64,000 nucleotides of DNA, from contig NW_026732294.1 of assembly GCF_028476545.1 (NCBI RefSeq), positions 51,001 through 115,000 on the forward strand. The letters are read 5' to 3'. Below are positions 11,538 through 23,242 of this stretch, piece by piece (positions within the stretch are counted from its first letter, which is position 1; each line of letters starts with the position of its first letter). The notes under the pieces were generated by a model. It made no database searches and was not told the DNA's origin. It saw only the letters and a program-made list of their open reading frames with translations. The position numbers and the translations under genes are program-made. This stretch comes from Physella acuta. Its lineage: Eukaryota > Mollusca > Gastropoda > Physidae.

Positions 11538-12382
11538 TGTTCTAGTCAGTAACCAGCCCTCGTCCTAACCGCTATCAACTAACCTCTGACAATCATTCAC
11601 TTGCGATTGAGACCGAAGAAGAAAGGGTCTCTCGTTTTTTACGAGTTGTCTTTTTACGAGTTGTCTTCGTTTACCCAAAAAAAAAAGAAAAGATAAAATC
11701 GATAGCAAGATTTCAATGCAAACAAACAGACAAAGACTAAAAAGTAGAAAATAATAATCATTAAAAAAGTTTTTAAAAACCCACGTTTTCTGATTGAACT
11801 AAAAAGTAGAAAATAAATACTATACATCACAATAATGCAAGCGATCACTCTACTATAAGCGATGAAAAACGTGGGGTTCCATGATTTTCTTACAGTTTCT
11901 AATACTGTTGACTCTCTACAAGCTCCCTAATAAAAGTCAATAGTATTATCTAATCAATAGTAATATAACTTTTACTTCGGCACCCCACGTTTTTCATCGC
12001 TTATAGTAGAGTGATCGCTTGCATTATTGTGATGTATAGTATTTATTTTCTACTTTTTAGTTCAATCAGAAAACGTGGGTTTTTTAAAACTTTTTTAATG
12101 ATTATTATTTTTTAAATGTTTTTAACTACGTTACTTGAGTAAGGGAAGAGGTGTGTGGGCATGTGTCCGTAAAACAATATAGTTGAATAAAAGTATGTGC
12201 GCATAGAATGAATGTGTGTGTGAGGTATTAGGTGAGCTAGACTAAAAAAAGGGATTGTTAAATGTTGATATATCACTTAACATAGTGTTACACTTAAAAT
12301 AAATGATAATGACTATTATAAAAGATTCTCCAGAGATCATCAGCATCTACAGATATTGAATGTTTGTTCAGTTTTACATCAC

Positions 12383-12526
12383 CTGTACAAATCAGAAAGT
12401 CTGTCTCTGAGATGGAACCATCAGACAGGACCGTGATGTTTCTGGTTGTGTTACAGATCATCCCACTAGAGAAAATTTTTCCTTGAACATTTTGTTGTGA
12501 AGATTGCTGTGGGACTAGCCAGGAAC
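12383..12526 (-). CDS. 144-nt middle exon of PAN-FReD copy 2
   Basis: Phase 1-1, acceptor tgtaacag, donor GTGATG. It reads GSWLVPQQSSQQ, then MICNTTRNITVLSDGSIS, then TDFLICTG. It is intact and the best match to a consensus of the three copies, although it sits in a gene whose FReD is lost. Confidence 0.65.
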
Positions 12527-13096
12527 CTGTTACATCAATTGAAAGCTGAGATAAAATGTAGAGGGATTATAATGTACAGAACAATAGTATTCTATTGAGG
12601 TTTAGGGGCTAAAAGTAGCAAACGGGTGTAGATTATAGATAACGGGTGTGCCGTTAGTATGGGCAACTTGTGTTTCATTCAGTTGTTTTATTTTAGTCTC
12701 CTTGTACAGCCTGGGGGCGGATTAAATTTTCCGGAGAGAGGGGCGGACACTGGTATGGTATATATTATATATATTTTACTTCTATTTCGTTAAAAGGGAA
12801 GGTGACGTTCTTTGTGGTGGCTTAACCCCCTTCGATTCCTTCCCCCCCCCCCCCCCCCCCGCCCATTAAATTTGATGCTGAGATGGTGATTTTGGTTATG
12901 GTTTCATTTTAGAGAAAATGACAACACAATAAACCAAGCGCCCATCGTATCTCTACCTCAACGGGCCATTTATCTAGACGTTTAGAGTTAACGATGATGT
13001 TTTACAGCAAGTATTTTCCCGTCGATTCATACGCACTTAATACAATATACAACACTTTTAAAAAAGGCCATTTTTGTTGTAAAAAAAATTACTTAC
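12527..13096. other. Intron of PAN-FReD copy 2
   Basis: Contains a poly-C tract (12841-12860). No element or exon was recognised. Confidence 0.5.
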
Positions 13097-13282
13097 CCAA
13101 TGTGCAATGTCTTGTGGTTTTATTGTAGCTGTAGCTGTAGCACGTTTTGTTGGAACTTGAACAACGTGAGGCGCAGGACAAAAGGCTGACTTGGTCAATC
13201 TCGACATCGATGGGCAGCATTGTCACGTTTGTGTCATCAACAGCTTTATACTCAGCCTGTTTTATTTGCAACTTTGCCTGCA
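13097..13282 (-). CDS. PAN/apple-like exon, PAN-FReD copy 2
   Basis: 186 nt, phase 1-1, with a strong donor GTAAGT. It contains EYKAVDDTNVTMLPIDVE, LLSCASRCSSSNKTC and RHCTLG. The best acceptor in the right phase is cctcgttag; a nearby cag would give the wrong phase. Confidence 0.68.
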
Positions 13283-14676
13283 CTAACGAGGTGAATACCT
13301 ATTTTTACTTTATATATAAAACAACATAAATATTTTGTTTAATCAGCACAGTTTTTGTTTTTTCAAATAACGTTAAGAAAATATTAAATACACGCACAAT
13401 GCTAGAGTATATAAAACGGATCAATTTAAAATTTTGTTTGTTTAATTTCGTAAAAAAATGATTCATTTTAAAAATAGTATGGTCGAAAAATCTAATTAAT
13501 AAAAATGTGCATTTATTATACAAGGGGGGAGGGGGGTAATTTTAAAAAGAAAGTGCTTTCACTTTAAATATTGCGATTAAAGTCATTCTTTTATTTTTCC
13601 TACCACATTAAATGATGTTAGGGTTAGAAATTATAATATATTAATGTTGATTTTTCTATATTATTTTCTGTTTAGTCGGCAAAGAAATTTATATTCTTTT
13701 TTTTTCTATGATCTCTTAAAAATAATATTTTTTTGTGTTATTTAAAAGGGTGGTTAAATTAAAGAATATGGGAAAGGCTATTACTGGGCGGGGACTGTGA
13801 CTTTCTGCCCACAAGGTTGAGTTCCTTGAGGGGCCTCGCCACTTGTTCAACGGGAGTTCATCAGGCTCCAATAGGGTGTCACCGAAGAATTAAAACTATA
13901 TTATTATTCAAATGGCTTAAACAATTAAAAACTACAGTTATTTACCTTTAATTTGATACCAAATTTATTTGTTAGATTTAATCGGTAGTCTACAAAATGA
14001 TTTGTGAAAACAAATGTGTTTGTTTTTAAATGGCTACGGTGATATGGCTGATTTTCAGTGATACGGTGGGTTAGTTTTTTACTTGTATATTACTAGCCAT
14101 CGGTACCCGTTTCACGTGAATTATAAGCCTATATATTTTAATTTTAAAATGTTGTACTTGTTTGAAAAAAAAATATTTATGAAATAGTTATTGGTCAAAA
14201 CGCAATGTGCTTTACTACACGCTGAACGATATTAGTGATAAGCAAAGAAATAACTAATTTGCTAAAAATCCGACACATTTAACATAACACAGGCACAAAC
14301 TGATTAAGTGACTTAAATGATTCCGTTAAAAATCTGGCTGTTCAATGGCTAGTAATATACAGATGCGCACTTCTCTTTCTTCCTGTCTGTTTTTGAGATC
14401 AGTATGTAAAGATTCGAATTATCCTCAAAAGAAGGGTTACATGAATGTATAAACTAAAGTTTCAACTAAGACTAAAAAATGTGTGTATTAACAGGTATCA
14501 TGATATGATGACTACACTATAACTCAATATGTGTAGTTTGCAGCATTATTAAAATGAAAATGATTGTACCCGTGTTCGATGATAACTTGACTCTGGCAAT
14601 GGTTTACGGCAAGCAAACAAAAGTCATCCAGGTCTTAAGATCATGGTCATTATGTTGTTTTTAATTAATTTGTATT
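13283..14676. other. Intergenic, partly repetitive
   Basis: No gene. A block at about 13915-14060 resembles about 63010-63140 (shared TATTTACCTTTAAT, AATCGGT and GGCTACGGT/AGCTACGAT phrases), so it belongs to an unclassified dispersed repeat. No signal-peptide exon for copy 2 was found here. Confidence 0.4.
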
Positions 14677-15769
14677 AGTTTGACCGATAAAATTGTATAT
14701 AGATCTATTTCATAGCGTACGTCTTGATGATTAGATCTATAGATCTAGAGCAAATTTGAATGAAGTAGTTCCTTTTTTTTAGTCTAAAATCGGAAGATTT
14801 ACATATTAAAAAAAATGAAAAAATAAGTTAGGCTTGGTGTGTCTCGATCCCGCACTACCTGCGTGGTATTAAGTACACTATCATCTCAGCTATTTAGGCA
14901 CCTTATAAATTTTGGAGAATGAAAGACATTAAAAAAGTTAAACTTCGCGAATATGCATATTCTTTCAAATTAATTTTTTTTATCCCAAATTAGCAAGTTC
15001 CATAGTTAAACAAACAAATATTTCTATAAAATATGTTTACACCGGTGTCCGATAATGGAATCTTCTTTAAAAAAGGGGTGTTAGGTTACTGGTAGTTAAC
15101 TAAATACACACTTGGCAGGCTAATGTCAATGCTAACCCTGTCCCTAACCCTAACCCCAACCCTGGTCCTTCCATACGCCTAACCCTAATTTCTAACCATA
15201 AAATTAGTCGAGATTACAATTCTACTAGCAACCTAACACCCCTTTTTTAAAGAAGATTCCATTATCTATAATCATCCGAGTCTAAATCTAGATCTTAGCG
15301 ACTTAGCTTCAACGTCTAGTTTTTGCGTGATTAAGATCTAGTCTAGATCTAGTATCTCTAGATCTTGAATCTAAATAGATAAAATATATTTTATAAGTTT
15401 AGGCCGGAAAAATTGTATTGTATACATTTCATAGCGTACATAGATCTAGATCTAAATCAAATTTGAATGAAATAGTTCATTTCTTTTTATTCTAAACTCG
15501 GCAGATGATGTCATTAGTTAGTGTATAAGCATTATTGACGTCATTGTTTCATGGGTTCTTTTTCACAACTATAAACGCTTTTCCTGTGGCATAATTAAAA
15601 CTGTTTTTCTACATTCGATATGCCTTTGTTTTTATTTTTCTTCTTTTAATAAAATGTTGGTTATACATATAAAACAACCACTATATTATTTTTAACAAAA
15701 GTCCGTATCAAGTTCTCCATATATCGCAGCATATTCTGATGTGATATCCGGCGAAAATATTTTGCGGAC

Positions 15770-15827
<58 letters not shown>

Positions 15828-15850
15828 GTGCGCACATGGGCTTTTATATA
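14677..15850. mobile_element. Dispersed repeat rich in AGATCTAGATCTA, with tRNA-like part and (GA)n
   Basis: Shares long collinear blocks with 28036-28745: a tRNA-like stretch (TTGGTGTGTCTCGA, CTATTTAGGCACCTTATAAA), then GTTTAGGCCGGAAAAATTG, TCAAATTTGAATGAAATAGT, TGCGGACAGAGAGAG and a GA microsatellite. The left part (14677-14780) repeats sequence also seen at 15390-15500, so two overlapping copies are present. A part may recur reversed near 43540-43990. On the complement the tRNA-like part has a B box GGGTTCGAGAC. Confidence 0.65.
15052..15265. mobile_element. 214-bp MITE with long TIRs and telomere-like core
   Basis: Perfect or near-perfect terminal inverted repeats of about 36-44 bp starting ATAATGGAATCTTCTTTAAA. 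The centre contains several CCCTAA/CCCTAAC runs (15135-15190), an interstitial telomere-like sequence. There is no coding capacity. It is nested in the 14677-15850 repeat. Confidence 0.85.
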
Positions 15851-15865
15851 TTAGGATGCCTTTAG

Positions 15866-16515
15866 ATTTTTACTTTCACGTATATACCTACGAAGTATAA
15901 AGAAAATTTTGTAATCGTGCAAATCTCGACGTTTTACACCTCACTGATACGGAAAAAAATAATTTTGCTATCTTGTCCGTATGTCTGTGTGTATGTGTAG
16001 GTATATGTGTCTGTGTGTCTGTGTGTCTGTAAACACGATAACTTGAGTAACGTTACAGCTAGGTTGATGAAATTTCATATATAAGTATTTTATAAAAATC
16101 GTAGATCCGTATCAACTTCCAATGACCGGAAGTGGTACTTTTTTTTACTATGAATTTTTTCAAAAGCCTTTAACTTGAGTAATATTTCAGATAGTAAAAT
16201 GAAATTTCACACGTAAGTAAAAGATCTAATTTTCTACCTTCTATCAAACTTTGAGTAATTTCCGTTGACCGTAAGTACTAATTTACGCTATTTCCGATTT
16301 CTCAAAAAACTAATGTAAATTTATAAAGTACTAATAATATTCCGCACTATTATGCACATTTTTTTTTGGCGTTCACTGGTGTGCAATTCTTTGTTCTACG
16401 AGATTTTATTCTATTTTTAAAAGTTTAAGCATTTAAAATGGATTAAAATTCATGTCTATATCCCGAGTTCCCATCCCCTGTTTTTTTTTTAACATAGAAT
16501 ATTCGAGAAAGTTTT
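15866..16515 (+). mobile_element. ~650-690-bp dispersed repeat, copy A
   Basis: One of five copies (also 24831-25460, 32733-33388, 39391-40012 and 61932-62619). Diagnostic blocks are ACTTTCTCGTATATACG near the start, CTCGACGTTTTACACCTCAC, a TGTGTCTG-rich microsatellite, GTTGATGAAATTTCATAT, CCGGAAGTGGTAC, TTACGCTATTTCCGATTTCT and a terminal AATATTCGAGAAAGTTT. The two ends share an inverted ACTTTCTCG-AATA motif. No open frame is conserved. It lies directly next to the preceding repeat. Confidence 0.85.
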
Positions 16516-17671
16516 CTGTTTACTAGAAAATGTATTGATGAATTTTTTTTATGCGTAACTGAAATAAATGTGACATGAAAAACTAAACTATTTTTTTAAA
16601 GAAATTTAGCTAAATTTTTGTATTAATAAACTAGTAATGCAGTAATGAAACATCTACAACTTGCATTCGACTTGTGGCTTTAAGATCTGTAATATTATCT
16701 AAATTTGATAGAACTCCAGAACATAGTTGAATCAATAGTTTTTACACACAAAATGGCTGTAAGTTTCTTTGCTACGGCAAGTAAACATCATTTTATCTGT
16801 AAATGTTAAATTGATTTTTACATTGAAAATTCATATCGTTTTCCTAGGCTCTCCTCATACCAACCTTTCAACTCATCGGATCAATTGATCGATACATTGT
16901 TGGCTATTGAAACAAAAACCACTCGAAATTTCTTCGGTGCTGAGTTCCGTGGTGTACGACTGTCGTTATCTACACGATCTCAATATTGAGCTGAGAGGTT
17001 TTTATCTTGTCTTCTTCATCGCTAGTAGAGACAGAACGTCTGCGGTAATAGAAACAATAAAATGCGTCGTTATGCAGTTCAAGACTTGTCGTTCAATTAA
17101 CCCAGTGGTCATCAACATGACAAGCCACAACTAGTTAGTCCAGGGTTTGGAACCTGCAGCTCTCGAGCCACATACGGCTATTTTGATGCTAAGATGTGGC
17201 TCTCCAGTTCGGTGCACAATTTTTATTGTTATACAGTATTTTGTTCAAAACTCATTAAAATATTAAAATGCGAAACAAATTTAACAGGATAACAAAATTG
17301 AATAGAGAACAGTGAGAATATGTGGAATAGAGAGAATAGAGAGAATATGGACATCCCTCTGGTGTTGTCTCCATGCTAAATGTTAGTAGCTCTTTAAAAA
17401 GTGGAGAATTTTGTAAAATGCAACTTTTGGTTATTCAGTATCTAAACGTTGCTGATCCATTGGTTTGTCTAAGGGCTAAAGCCCAATCAGTTTTATGGCT
17501 TGCTCTATCAGCAATTTTGGCAGTCTAAACACTGCCGAACATTTCACAGAATGTCATCATTTACTGTTTATCTATACACACATTACTGACAGTGATAAAT
17601 GTATGAGAATAGAGTCTGTTTTTTAATGAGGTGAAACAGTTGGATAGTAATCACAACATGTTAACACCAGG
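16516..17671. other. Intergenic with possible hAT remnants
   Basis: A 75-aa frame at 16907-17134 contains DLNIELRG and VIETIK, faintly like the C-terminal part of hAT transposases. From about 17142 the sequence CAGGGTTTGGAACCTGCAG with CTCTCGAGCCACATACGGCT resembles a hAT-type terminus. No matching second end was found, so both calls are weak. Confidence 0.3.
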
Positions 17672-17984
17672 CAGAGGCGTAGCGAGGGGGGTGTGCGGAC
17701 CGCACCTGGTGACATCATTTAGGGGGGTGACACCAAGGCAAAAAGTAGCAAAATATATAGAGAAAAACTTGAGGGGGGGGTGCAAATCTAAAGTATGAGG
17801 GGGGGGGGGTGCAAATCGAATGTTTGAAAGGGAGGGTGCAAATCGAAAATTGAAGGGGGTGTAGATCGAAAGTTTGAGGGGGGGGGTGCAAATCGAAATT
17901 TTTTCCCCTGGAAGTCACTACGCCTTTGAGAGGTGACACCATTAAGTGCCGCACCGGGTGACAACCGACCTCGCTACGCCACTG
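17672..17984. mobile_element. hAT-like MITE with G-rich internal repeats, 313 bp
   Basis: Ends CAGAGGCGTAGCGAGG and CCTCGCTACGCCACTG, flanked by a perfect 8-bp target duplication ACACCAGG on both sides. Inside are about five copies of a roughly 30-bp unit GGGGGTGCAAATCGAAAGTT with runs of 7-10 G. Eight-base duplications and these ends are the hallmark of hAT elements. There is no transposase. Confidence 0.93.
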
Positions 17985-19039
17985 ACACCAGGTTTATCAT
18001 GCAGCAAATGTGTGACAATTCAAGGTCACAAAGATGATGGGACATCACCTTAAAAAACCCAGAATAAACTACACCGGTCACCGCACGCCTTGACATTAAA
18101 ATGACACAATGAGACAGAGTTGTAATGCAGACAAAGCTGTCACATGCTCACCTATGAACAGGGAGAGCAAATAGTAACTTTTAAAACACGCTTTGATACA
18201 ATGTTTCTTAATTTTTAAAATTAAAACAATAGTTTTAAATAAAATGTATTTCTTAATTAACATGTAATTTTGTCTAAAGGTATTTGTTGGTTTAATATAA
18301 TTGTTGTGCTTGGTCTAAATATAGTGTGGGTGTTTGTTTAAATATTGGTTTAGGGTAAGGTGTAAATGCAGAGGTAAGAGATGATGTAGATATCTGTAGA
18401 GAGGGGTTGTGGTGGTTGTGGAGTGTTAAGTTAGAGAGTGTTGTATGGATTGATGTAAAGGTTAGTTAGCGTTGGTATAGCGGTAGCGTAACTGTATTGC
18501 TTGTTGTTTGTGTTGTTATTATTGCTAGGGTTGTAACATGTGTTTGTGTTGATGCTATGCTAGCTGCGGGGAGAGGAGTAAGCTACTGATTGGATTATAA
18601 TGGAGAAAGTTCGAGAATTGAATGATAGTTTTGTTAGTAGAAGAGTTACGAGATTTGCTTTTCAACACTGCGCCGGTTAAACTATTTCTCGAACTATTTA
18701 ATGCGAAGGTAAATACGATGTAGACCAATTCCATATTGCAGAAGTTCTAAAGTTTAAGCGTTGTTTCGTAATTATCTGTTATTTCTTTTACTAGATTAAA
18801 ACTAATTATTTATTTCAATAAACAAACACAACTCAAACAGCATCAATGTACTTCACGACAATCTGCCTTTTAAGACGAAAGCCTATTGAATTGAATATGC
18901 CAACTCATCCCTAATCGTTACAACACAACACCCCCCCACCCCCTTCGAAAATGTTTTTACAATTATTGCAAAAAATAAACATAAAAAATTAGACTGCATG
19001 CTGGATCTCATGTTGGATTTCATGCTACTATTACTTAGT
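17985..19039. other. Intergenic, nothing recognised
   Basis: T/G-rich simple stretches at about 18290-18560 (GTTGT/GTTAG words) and a poly-C run near 18930. No exon or element ends were identified. Confidence 0.4.
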
Positions 19040-19574
19040 TAAACGTTTTAATGTTAAATTAAAATTAAATTTGTTCAACCACATATAAAGTGTAATGTAA
19101 TTGATGATTTATATTGAAATTTTATTTAAACGATTAAAAAATTGAAACGAAAATAAAAATATAAACTGTGTATTTTCATTGCAACAATAGAAAACTTGTC
19201 AAGGTGGACAATCGTATTTTGCAATACCACAGTTAAATCTAGGTGTTGTCCCTTATTTTACCCTAAGTTTGACCTAAGTCCTATCTAATACTTATTGTAT
19301 ATTCTCTGAGTCATGTATGTCGTATCATGCTCCAGGTCACTTCTAAAATATTTTCCTTCTTCTCGAGTTATTATTTTTACTATTCGTCTTTATATTTTAA
19401 ATTTTATCTGGTGTGGAATTGTTTGCTATCGTCTGTCTGAACATGTTGCATTGTGTCGCCATATTATTTTTGAGTAACTCGTTGGCAGATAAATTTAAAA
19501 AATAAAGGCCAACATTTTTTTGTCTATGTAAATAAATATTTGTATTACATATATTTAAAGAAAACACCAATTAA
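19040..19574. repeat. 3' flank of a lost PAN-FReD unit
   Basis: Direct duplicate of 10330-10862. No FReD, PAN or 144-nt exon follows at higher coordinates; instead inverted-repeat element B begins at once. I infer a fourth gene unit of which only the 3' flank remains. Confidence 0.6.
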
Positions 19575-20505
19575 TAATCATTAAAAAAGTTTTTAAAAAC
19601 CCACGTTTTCTGATTGAACTAAAAAGTAGAAAATAAATGCTATACATCACAATAATGCAAGCGATCACTCTACTATAAGCGATGAAAAACGTGGGGTGCC
19701 GAAGTAAAAGTTATATTACTATTGATTAGATAATACTATTGACTTTTATTAGGGAGCTTGTAGAGAGTCAACAGTATTAGAAACTGTAAGAAAATCACGG
19801 CGCCCCACGTTTTTGATCGCTTATAGTAGAGTGATCGCTTGCATTATTGTGATGTATAGCATTTATTTTCTACTTTTTAGTTCAATCAGAAAACGTGGGT
19901 TTTTAAAAACTTTTTTAATGATTATTATTTTCTACTTTTTAGTCTTTGTCTGTTTGTTTGCATTAAAATTTTGCTATCGATTTTATCTTTTCACTTTTTT
20001 TTTGGGTAAACGAAGACAACTCGTAAAAAGACAACTCGTAAAAAGACAACTGGTAAAAAACACGGTGTGTGAATACGTTACTGACTAGAACACATAGATT
20101 TGAACCCGTGTCGAGTGGGATAGCAATCGTGTGCCCAACCACTCGACCATATCGTCTCCCTCATACTGGCCACCAGTTGTTACGGTTGTTTGTACACAAA
20201 CACCGCGTGAACATTACTCAGTAAGCAAAGAGGGAGAGTACCGAACCTTGTTTTCATCAAATTACAGTCCCTTTTTCCCCACGTTTTTAGTACAATTATA
20301 TAGCGGTCTAAAATGATCAATAAAATGTTTTCATGGATCAATTTAGTAATAATAACAATTGAATAATCTATTGTCATCCAAAACAAAGCTTCCCTGAAAA
20401 TTTCAGCGCGCTAGCTAACTGGGAAGTGCCAGAAATTTCGATCGCAAGATTTGATTGGAAAGACAAACAGAGACGAAAGCAAGTTAAAGAAAACGTGGGA
20501 AAAAT
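19575..20505. mobile_element. Compound inverted-repeat element, copy B
   Basis: Reverse-orientation counterpart of 11083-12119. It has the palindrome arms (about 19575-19699 and 19801-19928), the tRNA-like segment reversed (about 20095-20160) and terminal CCCACGTTTTCT / GAAAACGTGGG at about 19600 and 20495. It contains ACAACTCGTAAAAAG-type short tandem units at 20030-20055. It lacks the nested repeat found in copy A. Confidence 0.7.
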
Positions 20506-21339
20506 AAGACGGTTAAAAAACATATAGATTATTTTATACAATAGTTCAAATTTATGATATAAAAAAACCTCTAAATAATTATTTCTATCTTAAATCATGT
20601 AAGCCAAAAGATATATTATGTGCTCAAGTATTTTAAAACTCTTATGAATAAATAATCGAAATATGTTTTTACGTTCACTAAATGAAATGATACAATTTTT
20701 AAAATCTGGAATACACTAGCACAAAACCGAAGTTTATGAAAATGACAAAACTAGTACTAAAAAAATATAACTTTGTAAATTCAAGCATACATGTATATTT
20801 GTTTTTAACTATGGCATGTTTTAAAAGGTGTCGATTTCATCTAATGAATATGTTTCCATACAATAAAATTCTACATCACCTAATATGTTTTTGTGTTGAA
20901 TATTATATGTGCACTCAATTTACCCACACTACCACCTTCTAGTTGTATTTACCCACACGGTGTGATATACGTGACAGGTGTGTGTTGAGAGCGAACATTT
21001 TTTATTCAATATGGTTTCTTGTCAGTGCATGAAAATGCGTGTTTTCCAAAAAATATTACATTTCAAAAACTATAATAAAAATGTACAAGTAAGGAAAACC
21101 CATATTAAACAATCATAAATATAAAATTTTTTAACATATTAGTTTTCTATAATTAACATATGTTATGTAGGTAGCATACAATTTTAGAAAATAGCCAAAA
21201 CTGCTGATTATGTCTAATTATTGGAAAAAAATAGCGGTTTTCATAAAAAAGCCATTGTTTATAGTGCACTATAGCTGCATTTATGCTCATCACTTTGTAT
21301 TTCTGATTTTAAAAACAAAGTATTTCTTTGTAGCACTGA
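20506..21339. other. Intergenic, nothing recognised
   Basis: Very AT-rich. Short open frames of 68-73 aa show no domain, splice or repeat support. Confidence 0.4.
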
Positions 21340-21990
21340 CTGTGTTTAAGTATGTAATGTATAAAACATCAAGTTTATTTAAATTATATCAAGTGCTAAA
21401 ATTAAGTTTAGTTAAGGAGTACAAGTTTTAAAACATCAATCCTATTCAAAGTATATAAAGTATAAAACATCAAGTTTAGTTAAAGCATATAAAATATAAA
21501 TCATCAACCTTAGTCAAAATATAATAATTATAGAACATCAATTTTTGTTTAATTATCAAGAGTAGAAAAATAATAGAAGCTATAAAATATCAAGTTTAGT
21601 TAAAGAATAGAAGTTGTAAATCATACATTTTATTTAGAGAATATAAAACATACATCCCAAAACTTAAAGCTATATGCTCACGAAGATTGAAAGAAGCAGA
21701 ACGTCAATCAATTGTAACATGAACTTGTAATTTAACTAAATGAAAATAAATATCACATGAACGTGCATTAAATCCAAGCTAAAATCAAATAACAAATGCA
21801 TCTTAAAAATATATATCTCTAAACTCAGTGATTTATAAAATTCATTCTTCAATTTAATTAAAAGTAGTATAAAACGTTCATTGACTGCTCTATTGAATTA
21901 ACTAGTGATATAATTATAAACAGCGATACAATTTGTTCTCTTAATTTATCTGATGGCGTCTAACGGTCTTTTATAAAAAAACAACTCTAC
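21340..21990. repeat. 3' flank of PAN-FReD copy 3
   Basis: Imperfect internal repeats of a roughly 50-60-bp AT-rich phrase (TATAAAACATCAAGTTTAGT and variants). Similar to the flank of copy 1 at 2400-2990, including the closing CTAACGG block. Confidence 0.55.
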
Positions 21991-23242
21991 CCCTCACGCG
22001 CACTGATACGATCTTAGATCAAATGTTTCCATGAAACTTTTTTGATAACATTCAAAAGTTACCAAGGTTATATTTTTAGACGCGTGACCAATTGTTCTGT
22101 CTATATATATCGTTTTTGTTGTTGCAACCATACAATCAGTGTATTTTAATGTTCTCTCTTTCAATATCGTTATCGTTTATACATCAGAAAACAACCATAA
22201 ATTGTACTTTAATAACTCCCCGCAAGATGGAGGTAGAGCAACCTTCGTCGACCGCTCATGTGTAAGGAGAGTCGCCGGCACTTGTGTAAGCCACCGGTCG
22301 AACTACCGCAGTAGTATCTACCCGGCGCCACACTATTACGGTTTGTTAAAAGATTATAGTGGTCCACCAAATCACGCGAGTAGGGCACTATTTATAACAG
22401 GTATAGGTGGCAATCTGCTGATGGGTAGTGCAATGTGCTATTAGTCACATGATCGCGTGGAAGAAAGGATAGCCTAGTATACTATGCCACCTGCCCCTCT
22501 ACTGGGCGACCGACCAACTGACACAAGTAGACTTGGGGAAAATCGTGTCGCCCAACAGCTTAACACATCCAGGCTCGTTTACCCCTCTAGCTCCCTCCTA
22601 AGACAAAATGAACAAAATATAATAAATTTAGAAATGATATACTGTAACAGCATTCCACTTTTCCAACCCACTCCCTACCTTCTCTCCCATATAATGAAAA
22701 AATACCTGAAATTAATGTCTCAGTTTTTTTAATGCCACTTATGTTTATAGCAAAAGAGAAATAACAAAATTAGTATAAACAAATTTGCAGTATTATTTGA
22801 GGTTTGTTAGTTCCATTTATTCTTTAAAATTTAAAATATACCTTATTATTATATTACTATTTTATGGCCCTTGGGGCTCTAAGGAGCCGTTGGAGGCATA
22901 CGTTTATTTATTTTATCGCAGAAACTTTCGTAGGCGTAGCCTATGCTTTTCAAAGTAACACGGCAATCTGTGAAACTTGTGGAAATAAGAAAACAAAGGC
23001 AAACACTCACACAGACAGACGCACAGACATACTTTATATATACATATATATAGATAAAAAATTATACACTTTGTATAACAGGAAAATACGTTATTATTTT
23101 CAGTTAAAATCATGATAAATATATATTTATAATAACAATAGAATAAAGATTACCAATAAAGCTTCAATAACTTAAATACTGGCTACCGCATGTAAACAGC
23201 ATAATTTATGTACCAAAATGCAGATTGAGGCTCTTGATAATG
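21991..23242. other. Downstream of PAN-FReD copy 3; repeat fragments
   Basis: A GC-richer block at 22220-22570 has open frames of 82-101 aa but no recognised family. A block at 22860-23060 ends in a CACAGACAGACGCACAGACA stretch followed by (TA)n, the kind of 3' end also seen at 42420-42470, so it is probably a transposon tail. Confidence 0.35.

Larger units (their letters stand above)
11083..12119. mobile_element. Compound inverted-repeat element, copy A
   Basis: Bounded by CCCACGTTTTCT at the left and its complement AGAAAACGTGGG at the right. It contains a long palindrome with arms at about 11757-11883 and 11981-12108 around a spacer of about 100 bp; the inner arm ends again carry CCCACGTTTT. 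It includes a tRNA-like segment and a nested insertion (11283-11437). It interrupts an intron of PAN-FReD copy 2: the flanks rejoin to match the intron of copy 3 at about 23860-23880. Copy B lies in reverse orientation at 19575-20505. No transposase is present, so it would be non-autonomous. Confidence 0.7.
10892..13282 (-). pseudogene. PAN/apple-FReD gene copy 2, FReD mostly deleted
   Basis: Minus-strand remnant with a PAN-like exon (13097-13282), the 144-nt exon (12383-12526) and only the first part of the FReD exon (10892-11046). The FReD similarity stops after VSGTVDFYK and the sequence passes straight into the duplicated 3' flank, so about three quarters of the domain is gone. The start of the FReD exon also carries a one-base deletion relative to copy 1. 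No signal-peptide exon was found upstream. The intron before the FReD has been enlarged by a roughly 1-kb inverted-repeat element (11083-12119) that is absent from the same intron of copy 3. Confidence 0.8.

Noticed and set aside
16907-17134. hAT transposase fragment (75 aa)
   Set aside because: Only faint resemblance in two short motifs, and orientation does not fit the nearby hAT-like terminus. Kept as a note only.
22139-22732. Coding gene in the GC-richer block (82-101 aa frames)
   Set aside because: No family resemblance, no splice context and no conservation of frame. Higher GC alone is not evidence.
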